Origin: Egibacteraceae bacterium
GTDB lineage: Bacteria; Actinomycetota; Nitriliruptoria; Euzebyales; Egibacteraceae
Direction of reading: 5' to 3'
DNA length: 64,000 nucleotides
Assembly (NCBI GenBank): GCA_030446745.1
Contig: JAUJMS010000007.1
Location: 68,108 to 132,107 of the forward strand
The first letter of the stretch is position 1. Each line of letters starts with the position of its first letter. Made by a program: the position numbers and the translations under genes. Of this stretch, positions 32,174-41,322 are shown piece after piece. The notes below the pieces were generated by a model. The model did no database searches, was not told the DNA's origin, and saw only the letters and a program-made list of their open reading frames with translations.

Positions 32174-32605
32174 CTACAGCCCACGACGGCTGTCGTCATT
32201 CCCGCCATGGGACCCGTCGCTCGCGCCGCGACGCGAAGACTTGGGCTCGTCGTTGGTGCATCGGGGGGTCGTCACCTCGACCTTGGCGCTGCGCCGGACG
32301 AAGTCCAGGAGGTCGGCTGCGCGGATGAGCCCCGCTTCGGCAGTCGACCCACGACCGCTGATGGCATCTTCGACCCACTCGCGGATCAGCGCGGTCGGGC
32401 GCACAGCGCGCTCCGCCGCGATCGCGCGGACTTCGTCGAGCGTGCGCTTGGGCAGTCGCAGCGACACGACGATCATCGGGTCGACGAGGGGTTCGACAAT
32501 GCGGCCGCGCTCCATCTCCTCTGCCGTGTCGTGGCCGTCGTAGTACTCGATCAGTTCGTCGAGGTGCCGTCGGCTCATCGTCATCGCTCTCCGGCGCCCG
32601 CTCAT
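32174..32605 (-). CDS. Ribbon-helix-helix (CopG-like) protein
   Basis: VVSLRLPKRTLDEVRAIAAERAVRPTALIREWVEDAIS. Confidence 0.65.
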   Translation of the reverse strand: MSGRRRAMTMSRRHLDELIEYYDGHDTAEEMERGRIVEPLVDPMIVVSLRLPKRTLDEVRAIAAERAVRPTALIREWVEDAISGRGSTAEAGLIRAADLLDFVRRSAKVEVTTPRCTNDEPKSSRRGASDGSHGGNDDSRRGL

Positions 32606-32768
32606 GGCGCCTCATGGAACCACCACGGCCGCAGAGTAGTAGGCGCGGACTAGCCACCGGGCTCGTGTGGAATGCTGAACGACCGAGCCGGTCAGGGTTG
32701 TCCCCCTCGGGATGGAGGGGACGATGGCCGCACCGTGCCTCGAGCGCGCGAAACCTGGAGGAGCGACC

Positions 32769-33269
32769 GTGAACACGACTCGTCCGCGCTCACAGACGTT
32801 GTGGGCGGCCGCCGCGCGGGGCGCTGCTGCCGGGTTGCTCGGCGTCGTGGTCATGACCGCCGCGGAGAAGCTGGAGCAGGCGTTCACGCACCGCCCCGAC
32901 TCGTACGTCCCTGGTCGGACGCTGTTGACCCTGGTGGGTCACCACCCCGACGACGACGCAAAGCCGTTCTTGTGGAACCACGCCATGCATTGGGGAACGG
33001 GGGCGCTGTTGGGCGCTCTGCGTGGCGTGTGGGCCGAGGTCGGGCTGCGCGGCCCGCGGGCGAACCTTGCCCATACCGTCGTTCGGCTGGCCACCGATCA
33101 AACCGTCGAGAACGCCACCGGCGTCGGCGCGCCGCCGCACACGTGGCCGGTGCTCGAACAAGTCGTCGACGTTGCTCACAAAGCGGTCTACTCCTTCGCC
33201 ACGGGTCTTTTCGCCGACCGACTCATCGAACCCAGCTTGGAGTCACGACGCGGCGTGACGAGCCATTAG
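32769..33269 (+). CDS. Conserved membrane protein of unknown function
   Basis: GTG start after GGAGGA; ARGAAAGLLGVVVMTAAEKLEQAFTHRPDSYVPGRTL…HAMHWGTGALLGALRGVWAE. Confidence 0.6.
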   Translation: MNTTRPRSQTLWAAAARGAAAGLLGVVVMTAAEKLEQAFTHRPDSYVPGRTLLTLVGHHPDDDAKPFLWNHAMHWGTGALLGALRGVWAEVGLRGPRANLAHTVVRLATDQTVENATGVGAPPHTWPVLEQVVDVAHKAVYSFATGLFADRLIEPSLESRRGVTSH

Positions 33270-33298
33270 CTAGCGCTGTCGGCGCCTTACGCCGGGGG

Positions 33299-33329
33299 GT
33301 GACCCTACGGTTCCGTACCGTCATAGCGT
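33299..33329 (+). promoter_or_regulatory. MerR-type promoter candidate: GTGACC – 19-nt spacer with dyad CTACGGttCCGTAC – TAGCGT
   Basis: Partial dyad GAC..TACGG-tt-CCGTA..GTC inside a 19-nt -35/-10 spacer upstream of methyltransferase 33420..34064. Confidence 0.4.
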
Positions 33330-33419
33330 GCGTACACCTCGGTCGCGTCAAGGGCGTAAAGGCGGCATATGCTGACGTCGAAGTCCTATAGCAGCGACAA
33401 GTCATGGCATGACCTCGAG

Positions 33420-34064
33420 ATGACGGCGCTGGAGCCGGGAGACGCGTTTCGCATTGTGCGCGCCGGTTACGACCGGCTTGGGGAGCGATACAGGTCGTGG
33501 TCGGTGGACGTGTCAGTCCGGTTTCGGCAACTCAAGGTCGTGCTGGAGCGAGTGCCAGCGGGCGGAGTCGTCGTCGAGCTTGGCTGCGGCGACGGGGAGC
33601 CGGTGACACGGCTTCTCAGCGAACACTACCGCGTCGTTGCGGTTGACGCCTCGGTGGTACAGCTGTCGATGGGGAGACGCGCTGTCCCCAGGGCGATGTT
33701 CGTTTTGGCCGACATGACGGAGTTGCAGTTCAAGCCTGGAGCAGTGGACGCCGTCGTATCGTTCTATGCACTCGGCCACGTGCCCGCCCGCCGGCATGCC
33801 GCACTCTTTCGGTCGATCGCGCAATGGCTGCGTCCCGGAGGCCTCGTCATGGCCAGTGCTCCAACCGGCGTCGGCGACGCCGTGGAAGCGAGCTGGCTTG
33901 GCGTCCCAATGTTCTTCGGAGGCATCGGCGAGGCAGCGACCCGCGCTGCAGTCCACCAAGCCGGATTGACGCTGGAGCGCGGTGAGGTCATCACCGAGGA
34001 CGAGGGCGATGGCGAGACCGCCGAATTTCTCTGGCTCACCGCAGTTAAGCCACCGGTTTCGTAA
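33420..34064 (+). CDS. Class I SAM-dependent methyltransferase
   Basis: VVVELGCGDGEPVTRLLSEHYRVVAVDASVVQL; FVLADMTELQFKPGAVDAVVSFYALGHVP. Confidence 0.85.
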   Translation: MTALEPGDAFRIVRAGYDRLGERYRSWSVDVSVRFRQLKVVLERVPAGGVVVELGCGDGEPVTRLLSEHYRVVAVDASVVQLSMGRRAVPRAMFVLADMTELQFKPGAVDAVVSFYALGHVPARRHAALFRSIAQWLRPGGLVMASAPTGVGDAVEASWLGVPMFFGGIGEAATRAAVHQAGLTLERGEVITEDEGDGETAEFLWLTAVKPPVS

Positions 34065-34277
34065 GCCGTCGTGCCGTTGTCAAGAGAAGTTGCCCTACCA
34101 GGCGTAGAACCAGCAATCTGTGACGACCGATTCGCCTGCCGGGTGTGCGTATACGAGCCCCTAGATGTGCGTCCCTACGCCGACTACTCCGTACCGTGCC
34201 GGAACGGGCAACCGCGCCTATGATGAGTGGCTAGGTTAGTTAGCCTCGGACCACCCGCATGTGGAGGAGGGCGGCCC

Positions 34278-34625
34278 TTGCCACTCATTGACGTGACCTA
34301 CAACACCTCCGTGCCCCAGTCAGAGCTTCGGCACCTGGCAAACGTGCTGCCCGACATAGTGGCGGAAGCGATCGACCGCCCAGAGGAACCTTGGGTTGGT
34401 CCGCCAGCCGAAGGAGACTTTGAAATCCGGTTCCGATCCAGGGGTCGGCTCGACGTCGGCGAACTCGACTGCGTCGTCGAGATTCGGACGAAACTGTTTC
34501 CGAGCCGTGTAGAGAACAAGCGGGAGCGTTCCACCCTGATCCTGGATCGTCTGTCGGAGCAGCTGAGCTTGGACCAGCTTGGTGTATGGCTGATCCTCCT
34601 CGAAGGCGCCTGGGCTCAAGGTTAA
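34278..34625 (+). CDS. Tautomerase-superfamily-like small protein
   Basis: TTG start after GAGGAGG; (M)PLIDVTYNTSVPQSELRHLANVLPDIVAEAID with Pro immediately after the initiator. Confidence 0.45.
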   Translation: MPLIDVTYNTSVPQSELRHLANVLPDIVAEAIDRPEEPWVGPPAEGDFEIRFRSRGRLDVGELDCVVEIRTKLFPSRVENKRERSTLILDRLSEQLSLDQLGVWLILLEGAWAQG

Positions 34626-34815
34626 CTAGGCGTCGAGCTTCCGCCCAAGGCGACGAAGGCGGAGCTGGAAGCGTTGATCGCTGACGCCGAGGCGGCGAAG
34701 ACGAACGGCAAGAGCCGCAGCTTCATGAGCGGCAGCATGATCGGAGCGGCTGGTCGTCCGTCGGCTCGACGGCGTAGGGGCCGAAACCGACTCCGACCTG
34801 CGGTTCCGGGTCTAG

Positions 34816-34908
34816 CGGAGGCGGACGGGAATCGAACCCGCCAGGCGACCGGAGGCCGCCTCATCGGTTTTGAAGACCGTGGAGTCCACCAGGAACCCAG
34901 ACGCCTCC
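34816..34908 (-). tRNA. selC: tRNA-Sec (anticodon TCA)
   Basis: Minus strand: GGAGGCGT…CACGGT-CTTCAAA-ACCG…AGGCG-gcctccggt-CGCCT…GCGGG-TTCGATT-CCCGT-CCGCCTCC-G. 7-bp perfect acceptor stem, TCA anticodon (complement of 34871-34873), long variable arm, discriminator G, CCA not encoded. Confidence 0.9.
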
Positions 34909-35197
34909 CTGCGAGAATCGTGCCAGACCCGGCGGCGTTGCGCCCCACGCGCGCTGGTTCGTGACCCCGCTCACGCTGGCGACACGTCCGGTGGCTGCGG
35001 CCAGTCCGCGCGGGCGGCCTCGTTGGCCGGCACGGTGGCACGCGCGCCTCGGGTTGTGGCTCTCCACGCTGTCGACCGGAATGCCCGGCCGGCGTTACCC
35101 CGTGGCGACTCGCTCGTTACGTTGGTTGGCGGCTCTTCGGAGGGCAGCGCCTGGCTGTCGCAGCGGCGCGGCTACAGAAGACATCTCAGGGACACCT

Positions 35198-36325
35198 GTG
35201 CGCAGAAGCTTTGTGGTGCTGCTCGTGGCGGTCGTCGTTGCCACTGTTGCTCCGGTAGGTGCGAGCACCGCGGCGTGGACACCGACCTACACCGCGGGCG
35301 TCTCGATGCCGAACGTGCCGTCGTTGAACGCCTTCAGGGACGGTTCGGTGTTCGCGGTCATCGACGGCTATCGCGTCACACGCAGCCGTGACGGCGGAGT
35401 GACGTGGACGGCCAGCCTCGAGCAGCCGACCAACGGTGGCGGCTTCCAGATGCCTCTGAGCATGGCCACGCCCAACATCGGCTACGCGGCCAGCGCGAGC
35501 TTCCTGTCACGGACGCGCGACGGAGCCGAGACGTGGCGGAACGTCCGAGTACCGTTCGTGACGAAAAGCCACAGCGAGTCGATCGAGGCGCTCGCCACTA
35601 CCGACCGCGGCAGAACCGTCGTGCTCGCCAAAAACGGGTTCGAGTTCGTCGACGAGGCGGGGCCCCAGCATCTGCAAGGCTGTCCCGACATGCTGCGGTC
35701 CACGCCTATCCAGGTCACGCGCAACGCCGGACGCACGTGGCAGCGGTCCGACCTCGGGTTCCCGTCCCAGCCTCGAGCGGTAGAGATGCATGACCGCCTG
35801 CGCGGCACGCTCCTGGTCTTCCCGAAGAAGTACGAGCCGCCGGTCAAAGCCGAGGACGGTGGGTGCGCCAGCGGTAGCGGCGAGCGGCTCACGCGCATCC
35901 GAGTGATGACGACCGTTGACGGAGGTCGGACTTGGCGGCGGAGCTTCGCGTGTTCCACGGCCTGCGCTGCTACATGGGTCAACGACCGGCGGCTCGTGGT
36001 CGCCGAGACCGACGGATCACTTCATGTCAGCGACGACCGGGGTGCCTCGTACCGACGCCTCGGTACCGTGTTCACGGCCGCCGACGGCGAGCGCAAGTTC
36101 CTGCACGCGATCGACTTCGCCACGCGTAAGGTCGGCTACGCCGCCGTGTACGGCAACGGGACCTACCGAACCGCCGACGGAGGGCGGACATGGGCCCTCG
36201 AGCGCATGGAGCCGGGTGAGGTCGGTGTCGGATTGTTCAACGTCAACGACGTGGCGGCTGTCGGATCCGCCGGCGCGGTGGCTGCGAGCACAACCGCATT
36301 GAGTACACGTCAAACGCTCCCCTAA
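35198..36325 (+). CDS. Exported BNR/YCF48-like (sialidase-fold) repeat protein
   Basis: Signal peptide RRSFVVLLVAVVVATVAPVGAS; repeated SRDGGVTWTASL, TRDGAETWRNV, TVDGGRTWRRS, TADGGRTWALE Asp-box-like motifs. Confidence 0.75.
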   Translation: MRRSFVVLLVAVVVATVAPVGASTAAWTPTYTAGVSMPNVPSLNAFRDGSVFAVIDGYRVTRSRDGGVTWTASLEQPTNGGGFQMPLSMATPNIGYAASASFLSRTRDGAETWRNVRVPFVTKSHSESIEALATTDRGRTVVLAKNGFEFVDEAGPQHLQGCPDMLRSTPIQVTRNAGRTWQRSDLGFPSQPRAVEMHDRLRGTLLVFPKKYEPPVKAEDGGCASGSGERLTRIRVMTTVDGGRTWRRSFACSTACAATWVNDRRLVVAETDGSLHVSDDRGASYRRLGTVFTAADGERKFLHAIDFATRKVGYAAVYGNGTYRTADGGRTWALERMEPGEVGVGLFNVNDVAAVGSAGAVAASTTALSTRQTLP

Positions 36326-36456
36326 CGCCGCGTCGCCCGCCCCAATTGCCAGCCGCCTGACGGTGGCCGGTATCGCTGACGGCACATCCCTCCAGACGCC
36401 GAAGGTAGTCGTCGAGGTTGGGCTGTGTCGTGGCGCCCCCCGCTAGCCTGGACGGC

Positions 36457-37311
36457 ATGGTCGAGTTGCTGCACTGGGTCACGAGCCCTCCTGCGTTGCG
36501 ACGCCCCGTGCTGATCGTGGCGCTGGAGGGATTCGTCGACGCGGGCGTCGTCGCCGCCACCGCGGGCGCGTTCCTGCGTCACCGCTGGCAGTCCGAGCCG
36601 TTCGCGCGCTTCGACCGCGACGCGCTGATCGACTACCGGGCGCGGCGGCCCACGGCGGTGGTCGACGCGGGGCGCCTGCGGCGCGTCGAGTGGCCCGACG
36701 TCGAGGTGTTCGCCGCGACCGTCGACGGCCCGCGCGACGCGACCCTGCTGCTCGGCCCCGAGCCCGACATGCGCTGGAACGCCTTCGCCGACGCCACCGT
36801 GGCCCTGTGCCGCCAGCTCGGCGTCGACGTGGTGCTCGGCCTCGGCGCCTATCCCGCCGCCACGCCGCACACCCGCCCCATCCGCATTCTCAAGGCCACC
36901 AACTCCGTCGCGGGCGATCTCGTGCCGGAGGCCGGCGACATCTCCGGCTACACCGGTCCGGTCGGTGCCGGCACCGCGTTGCAGGACGCGCTCGCGGCCG
37001 CCGGCATCCCGGCGGTCGGCCTGTGGGCGGAGGTGCCGCACTACATCGCCGGGTCGCCGAACCCAGCCGGCGCCCTCGCGCTGGTGCGGCTGCTCGCGGC
37101 GACGCTGCACACCGAGGTCGACACGACCGAGCTCGAGGCCGCCGCCAAGCTCCACGACGAGCAGGTCGCCGAGGCGGTCGCCGAGCATCCCGACGCAGGC
37201 GAGATGGTGACGGCGCTCGAGGCGCTGTACGACCAGGGAGGCCACGAGGACGGCCTGCCGTCCGGCGAAGCGATCGCCGCCGAGATCGAGCGGTTCCTGC
37301 GCCAGCAGTGA
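36457..37311 (+). CDS. PAC2 family protein
   Basis: PVLIVALEGFVDAGVVAATAGAFL; LLLGPEPDMRWNAFAD; GLWAEVPHYIAGSPNPAGALALVRLL. Confidence 0.88.
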   Translation: MVELLHWVTSPPALRRPVLIVALEGFVDAGVVAATAGAFLRHRWQSEPFARFDRDALIDYRARRPTAVVDAGRLRRVEWPDVEVFAATVDGPRDATLLLGPEPDMRWNAFADATVALCRQLGVDVVLGLGAYPAATPHTRPIRILKATNSVAGDLVPEAGDISGYTGPVGAGTALQDALAAAGIPAVGLWAEVPHYIAGSPNPAGALALVRLLAATLHTEVDTTELEAAAKLHDEQVAEAVAEHPDAGEMVTALEALYDQGGHEDGLPSGEAIAAEIERFLRQQ

Positions 37312-37347
37312 CGCGGCCTGTCTGCCGACGCCGCCAGGCCCTGCGGT

Positions 37348-37734
37348 CTAGCGGCGCAGGTTCATCAGGCGCACGGTGCCCGAGGCCACCAGCGCCCCGT
37401 CGGTGTCGCTGACCTCGACGCGCCACAGCTGCAGGCTGCGCCCGCGTTGGACCGGCAGCGCCTCGACGTGCAACGTGCCGTCGCTGACCGAGCGCAGAAA
37501 GTCGGTGTGGTTGGCGACGCCGACCGCGACGCCGTCGCCGGCCAGCCACAGGTTCGCCCCGATGCTCGCGGTGGTCTCGACCACCGTGGCGTAGACGCCG
37601 CCGTGGACGATGCCGTGGGGTTGGTGCAGGTGCGGGGCGACGGGGACGGTCGCGACGACCCGCTCGCCGCTCGCTTCCACCACCGACGTTCCGACCAGCT
37701 CGTCGAAGGGGCTGACGGCGGGCTCGGTGTCCAT
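37348..37734 (-). CDS. PaaI-type hotdog thioesterase
   Basis: HLHQPHGIVHGGVYATVVETTASIGANLWL. Confidence 0.85.
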   Translation of the reverse strand: MDTEPAVSPFDELVGTSVVEASGERVVATVPVAPHLHQPHGIVHGGVYATVVETTASIGANLWLAGDGVAVGVANHTDFLRSVSDGTLHVEALPVQRGRSLQLWRVEVSDTDGALVASGTVRLMNLRR

Positions 37735-37772
37735 CGCCGCAGCGTAGTGGCGGTCACGGCATCATCGGCGCC

Positions 37773-38612
37773 ATGAGCGACCACACCGCCAGCGCCCCGT
37801 CGATCGACGACGTCGACGAGTCGAGCTTCGCCACCGCGGTCGTCGAGGCCAGTCACACCCGGCCGGTCGTCGTCGACTTCTGGGCGGCGTGGTGCGCCCC
37901 GTGCCGACAGCTGTCGCCGCTGCTGGAGCGCGTCGCCGCCCGCCACGCCGACGACGTCGCGGTCGTCAAGGTCGACGTCGACGCGGCACCGCGACTCGCC
38001 GCCCGCTACCGCGTCCAGGGCATCCCGTCGGTGAAGGCGTTCCGCGATGGGGCGGTCGTCGCCGAGTTCACCGGGCTGCAGCCCGAGGCCGCCGTGGAGC
38101 GCTTCTTCGCGGCGCTGGCGCCGACGCCCGCCGACCGGCTCGCCGCCCAGGCCGAGACCGCCCCGCCCACCGAGCAAGAAGCACTGTTGCGTGCGGCGCT
38201 GGAGGAACAGCCCGACCATCCGGCGGCGTGCGTCGCGCTCGCGCGCCTCCTGCGGGACCGGGGCGACGCCGACGAGGCCCGACGCCTGCTCGACCGCGTG
38301 CCCGCCGATGCCGCGGCGCGCCGCCTGTTCGCCGAGTTGCAGCTGTCCGTCGACGCCCCGACCGCCGCCGAGCTCGACGACCTGCGGTCGCATGCCGCGG
38401 CCGGCGACGGCGATGCGCGCCTCGCGCTGGGCCGCGCGCTCGCCGCTGGCGGCGACGCGGCGGCGGCCCTGCCGGTGCTGATCGACGCCGTGCGCGAGCC
38501 CGCGACCCGCGACGCGGCCCGCGCCGCCGTGCTCGAGGTGTTCGCCGTCCTCGGCGACGACAGCGACCTCGTTCGGGCCTGGCGGCCCCGGCTCGCCTCG
38601 GCGCTGTTCTAG
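37773..38612 (+). CDS. Thioredoxin with C-terminal TPR-like region (CnoX/YbbN-like)
   Basis: VVDFWAAWCAPCRQLSPLLERVAARH; helical TPR-like C-terminal half. Confidence 0.85.
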   Translation: MSDHTASAPSIDDVDESSFATAVVEASHTRPVVVDFWAAWCAPCRQLSPLLERVAARHADDVAVVKVDVDAAPRLAARYRVQGIPSVKAFRDGAVVAEFTGLQPEAAVERFFAALAPTPADRLAAQAETAPPTEQEALLRAALEEQPDHPAACVALARLLRDRGDADEARRLLDRVPADAAARRLFAELQLSVDAPTAAELDDLRSHAAAGDGDARLALGRALAAGGDAAAALPVLIDAVREPATRDAARAAVLEVFAVLGDDSDLVRAWRPRLASALF

Positions 38613-38624
38613 TAGGGTGCGCCG

Positions 38625-39101
38625 ATGCCTGACGAGATCGAGATCCTCCCCGGCGACCAGGCGGCCGTGGACGAGGGCCCCAAGAGCGCCATCACCGAGC
38701 CGAGCAAGCTCATGCGCATCGCGGTGATGCTGCGGGAGCTGCAAGGGGAGGTGCGCCGAGCGTCGCCGGACCAGGCGGGGCGCGACCGGCTGCGCACCGT
38801 CCACGAGCGCGCGCTGCACGAGCTGTGCGACGTCTTGTCGCCCGACCTGCAGGACGAGCTGCGCGACCTGACCCTGCCGTTCGAGGACGGGACGCCCACC
38901 GAGTCCGAGATCCTCATCTCGCAGGCGCAGCTCGTCGGCTGGCTCGAAGGGCTGTTCCAGGGAATCCAGGTCACGCTGTTCAACCAGCAGGCCCAGGCGC
39001 GCGCCCAGTTCGAGCAGATGCGCCGCCGCGGCCTGCCGCCGGGCAGCAGCCCCGACGACGGTGGCGACGAGCGGCCCACGAGCACCGGTCAGTACCTGTA
39101 G
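38625..39101 (+). CDS. bpa: Bacterial proteasome activator Bpa (PafE)
   Basis: DUF2587-type sequence EPSKLMRIAVMLRELQGEVRRA…ILISQAQLVGWLEGLFQGIQVTLFNQQAQARAQFEQMRRRGLPP with C-terminal GQYL. Confidence 0.92.
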   Translation: MPDEIEILPGDQAAVDEGPKSAITEPSKLMRIAVMLRELQGEVRRASPDQAGRDRLRTVHERALHELCDVLSPDLQDELRDLTLPFEDGTPTESEILISQAQLVGWLEGLFQGIQVTLFNQQAQARAQFEQMRRRGLPPGSSPDDGGDERPTSTGQYL

Positions 39102-39169
39102 CGGGTCTTCGTTTCGCGGCGCGCTCGGTCGCGGCTATCGTGACCGCGCCGGACGGTCGAGGAGTCGCG

Positions 39170-39523
39170 ATGGGGCGGGCGAAGCAGCTGTGGGAGGAAC
39201 TCGGCGCGGCGATGGAGCGCGCCGACGCCGACGCGATCGTCGAGCTGTACGCCGCCGACGCGGTGTGGCTCGAGCCGCACAACCCGCCGCACGAGACGAA
39301 CCTGCTCATCCAGGCGTACCTCAAGGACTGGCTGCTGGCGCGCGAGAGCGTCGATGTCAACGTCAAGCGCATGCTCGAGTCCGACGACGGGCGCACCGTG
39401 GCGGTGGAGTGGGCGGTGTCCTACACCGCCGCCGGCCGCCGCTGGAACGACCTGCCCCGCTCGACTTGGCTCGAGGTCGACGAGGCCGCCGACGCCATCC
39501 GCTACCAGCGCGACTACTACTGA
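39170..39523 (+). CDS. SnoaL-like/NTF2-fold protein
   Basis: LGAAMERADADAIVELYAADAVWLEPHNPP; VAVEWAVSYTAAGRRW. Confidence 0.7.
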   Translation: MGRAKQLWEELGAAMERADADAIVELYAADAVWLEPHNPPHETNLLIQAYLKDWLLARESVDVNVKRMLESDDGRTVAVEWAVSYTAAGRRWNDLPRSTWLEVDEAADAIRYQRDYY

Positions 39524-40236
39524 CCGCGCCGCGGGGCGCCGCCGTCGGCCACGACCCCGGTCCGGTCGTCGGGCACAACTGCTGAGGCCTGGTCGTCGGG
39601 CGCGAGCCCGAGACGCTCCGGCGGGATGGCGATGAACAGCCCCTCGGCGTCGCAGAGCACCTGCTCGCCGGCGGTCATCTCCGCGCGCATGAGCAGTTTG
39701 CGTCCCGTGCGCTCAGCGAGCCACGCGCGGACCGACACGTCGGCCCCGACGGGCACCGGCGCGCGGTAGTTCACCGTCAGGCGGCCGGTGAACGCGGGAA
39801 CGCGGTACAGCACGAGCACGTAGCCCATCACGTCGTCGAAGACCGCCGCCACGACGCCGCCGTGCGCGCGTCGCGGGGCGCCCTCGAACGCCGGGCCGAG
39901 GTTGAGGTCGGCGACCGCCTCGTCGCCCTCCCGCCGGACGTGGATGGCGACCCCCATCGGGTTGGCCTGGCCAGACACGACGCACTCCGGGAAGTGGCTC
40001 ATCGCCGCGCCGTCGGCGGGCGGCTGCTCCCACAGCCGCCGCTTCATCGACTCGATGGGGCGGCTGCGCGCCGTCCCCTGCTCGACCGTGGCGGCCGTCG
40101 CGTCGGCGAGCTCGGCGATGCGGTGGAGCAGCGCCGGGTCCGCCTCGTGACCGACCACCGCGTGGCCGAGGCGGCGCAGCGCGGCGGCGGCGCGCTCGCG
40201 CGGAGCGGCGGGGGCGAACGGTGTCGCGTCGCTCAC
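39517..40236 (-). CDS. Hotdog-fold thioesterase (4HBT family)
   Basis: GPAFEGAPRRAHGGVVAAVFDDVMGYVLVLYRVPAFTGRLTVNYRAPVPVG. Confidence 0.82.
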   Translation of the reverse strand: MSDATPFAPAAPRERAAAALRRLGHAVVGHEADPALLHRIAELADATAATVEQGTARSRPIESMKRRLWEQPPADGAAMSHFPECVVSGQANPMGVAIHVRREGDEAVADLNLGPAFEGAPRRAHGGVVAAVFDDVMGYVLVLYRVPAFTGRLTVNYRAPVPVGADVSVRAWLAERTGRKLLMRAEMTAGEQVLCDAEGLFIAIPPERLGLAPDDQASAVVPDDRTGVVADGGAPRRGQ

Positions 40237-41138
40237 GCGGCGGGCTGCAAGCGCCGCAGCCGGACGCGCGCCACTCGCTCGCGGCCCCGCCGGACGCGCC
40301 CGACGCGCTCGTGACCGGGCACGGCGCCACCGACGCTGCCGTGCGGCCGGCGCTGGTACAGCACCCACCCCGCCAACGCGACGGCCCCCAGCCCGGCGCC
40401 CGCGACGACCTCCGGCGGCGGCTTCGGCACGGTGGACAGCCGGCTGCGCAGCGCCACCGGCCGGTTGAAGTCGGTCAGCGTCCAATCCCGGTCGCGGGCC
40501 ACGCGGCGCAGCTCGCGGTCAGGGTTCACGGCGACGGGGTGGCCGACGGCCTCGAGCATCGGCAGGTCGGTGACCGAGTCCGAGTACGCGTAGCTCGCCG
40601 CGAGGTCGAGCCCGCGAGCCTCCGCCTCGGCGCGGATCGCGACCGCCTTCGACTCGCCGTAGCAGTAGAACGCAAGCGTGCCGTCGTAGCAGCCGTCGGC
40701 GTCCAGCCCTGGCTGGGTCGCGATGACGTGCGGCACGCCGAGGTACTCGGCCAGCGGTTTGACGACCTCGACGCCCGAGGACGACACGAGGTACAGGTCG
40801 CGACCGGCGCCGCGGTGCTCCGCAAACAGCTCGAGCGCCTCCTCGTAGATCAGCGGGTCGATGGTCTCCTGCAGCGTCTCACGCACGAGGCGCTGCACCC
40901 GTTCGGCGTTCCACCCACGCGTCAGCTCGAGCAGCGCGACGCGTGACCGCTCCATGCGCGCCTCGTTGGCCCCGAGCAGCTGGTACGCCAGCTGCGCGTA
41001 CGCCCCCTTGACCACCACCGCCGGCGAGATGAGCCCCTCGCGGTACAGCGGGCGACCGAACGCCAAGGTCGACGACTTCGCCACGACGGTCTTGTCGAGG
41101 TCGAAGAACGCGGCAGCGCGCAGGGCGTCGTCAGCCAT
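40233..41138 (-). CDS. HAD-IB family hydrolase (SerB-like; Rv3661-like position)
   Basis: AAFFDLDKTVVAKSSTLAFGRPLYREG; DLYLVSSSGVEVVKPLAEYLGVPHVIAT; SYAYSDSVTDLPMLEAVGHPVAVNPDRELRRVA. Confidence 0.88.
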   Translation of the reverse strand: MADDALRAAAFFDLDKTVVAKSSTLAFGRPLYREGLISPAVVVKGAYAQLAYQLLGANEARMERSRVALLELTRGWNAERVQRLVRETLQETIDPLIYEEALELFAEHRGAGRDLYLVSSSGVEVVKPLAEYLGVPHVIATQPGLDADGCYDGTLAFYCYGESKAVAIRAEAEARGLDLAASYAYSDSVTDLPMLEAVGHPVAVNPDRELRRVARDRDWTLTDFNRPVALRSRLSTVPKPPPEVVAGAGLGAVALAGWVLYQRRPHGSVGGAVPGHERVGRVRRGRERVARVRLRRLQPAA

Positions 41139-41322
41139 CACCGCAGCGTAGCCGCTGCCCTGTCTGCGGCCGCGGTGGCGCCGGCGGCGGCGTGGGGGCG
41201 GCGGGAGGCGCGCGCGTGTCGGACGGATGTCCACAGCGGCGGCGACCCGCGAATCCCACGCCAACCCTGCGGCCCGTAGCGTCGCCTGCGTCGTCGCCAG
41301 CCGGGCCGGGAGAGGAGGTGGC

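Noticed and set aside
34674-34964. Plus-strand ORF with peptide EADGNRTRQATGGRLIGFEDRGVHQEP
   Set aside because: Spurious translation of the antisense strand of the tRNA-Sec gene.
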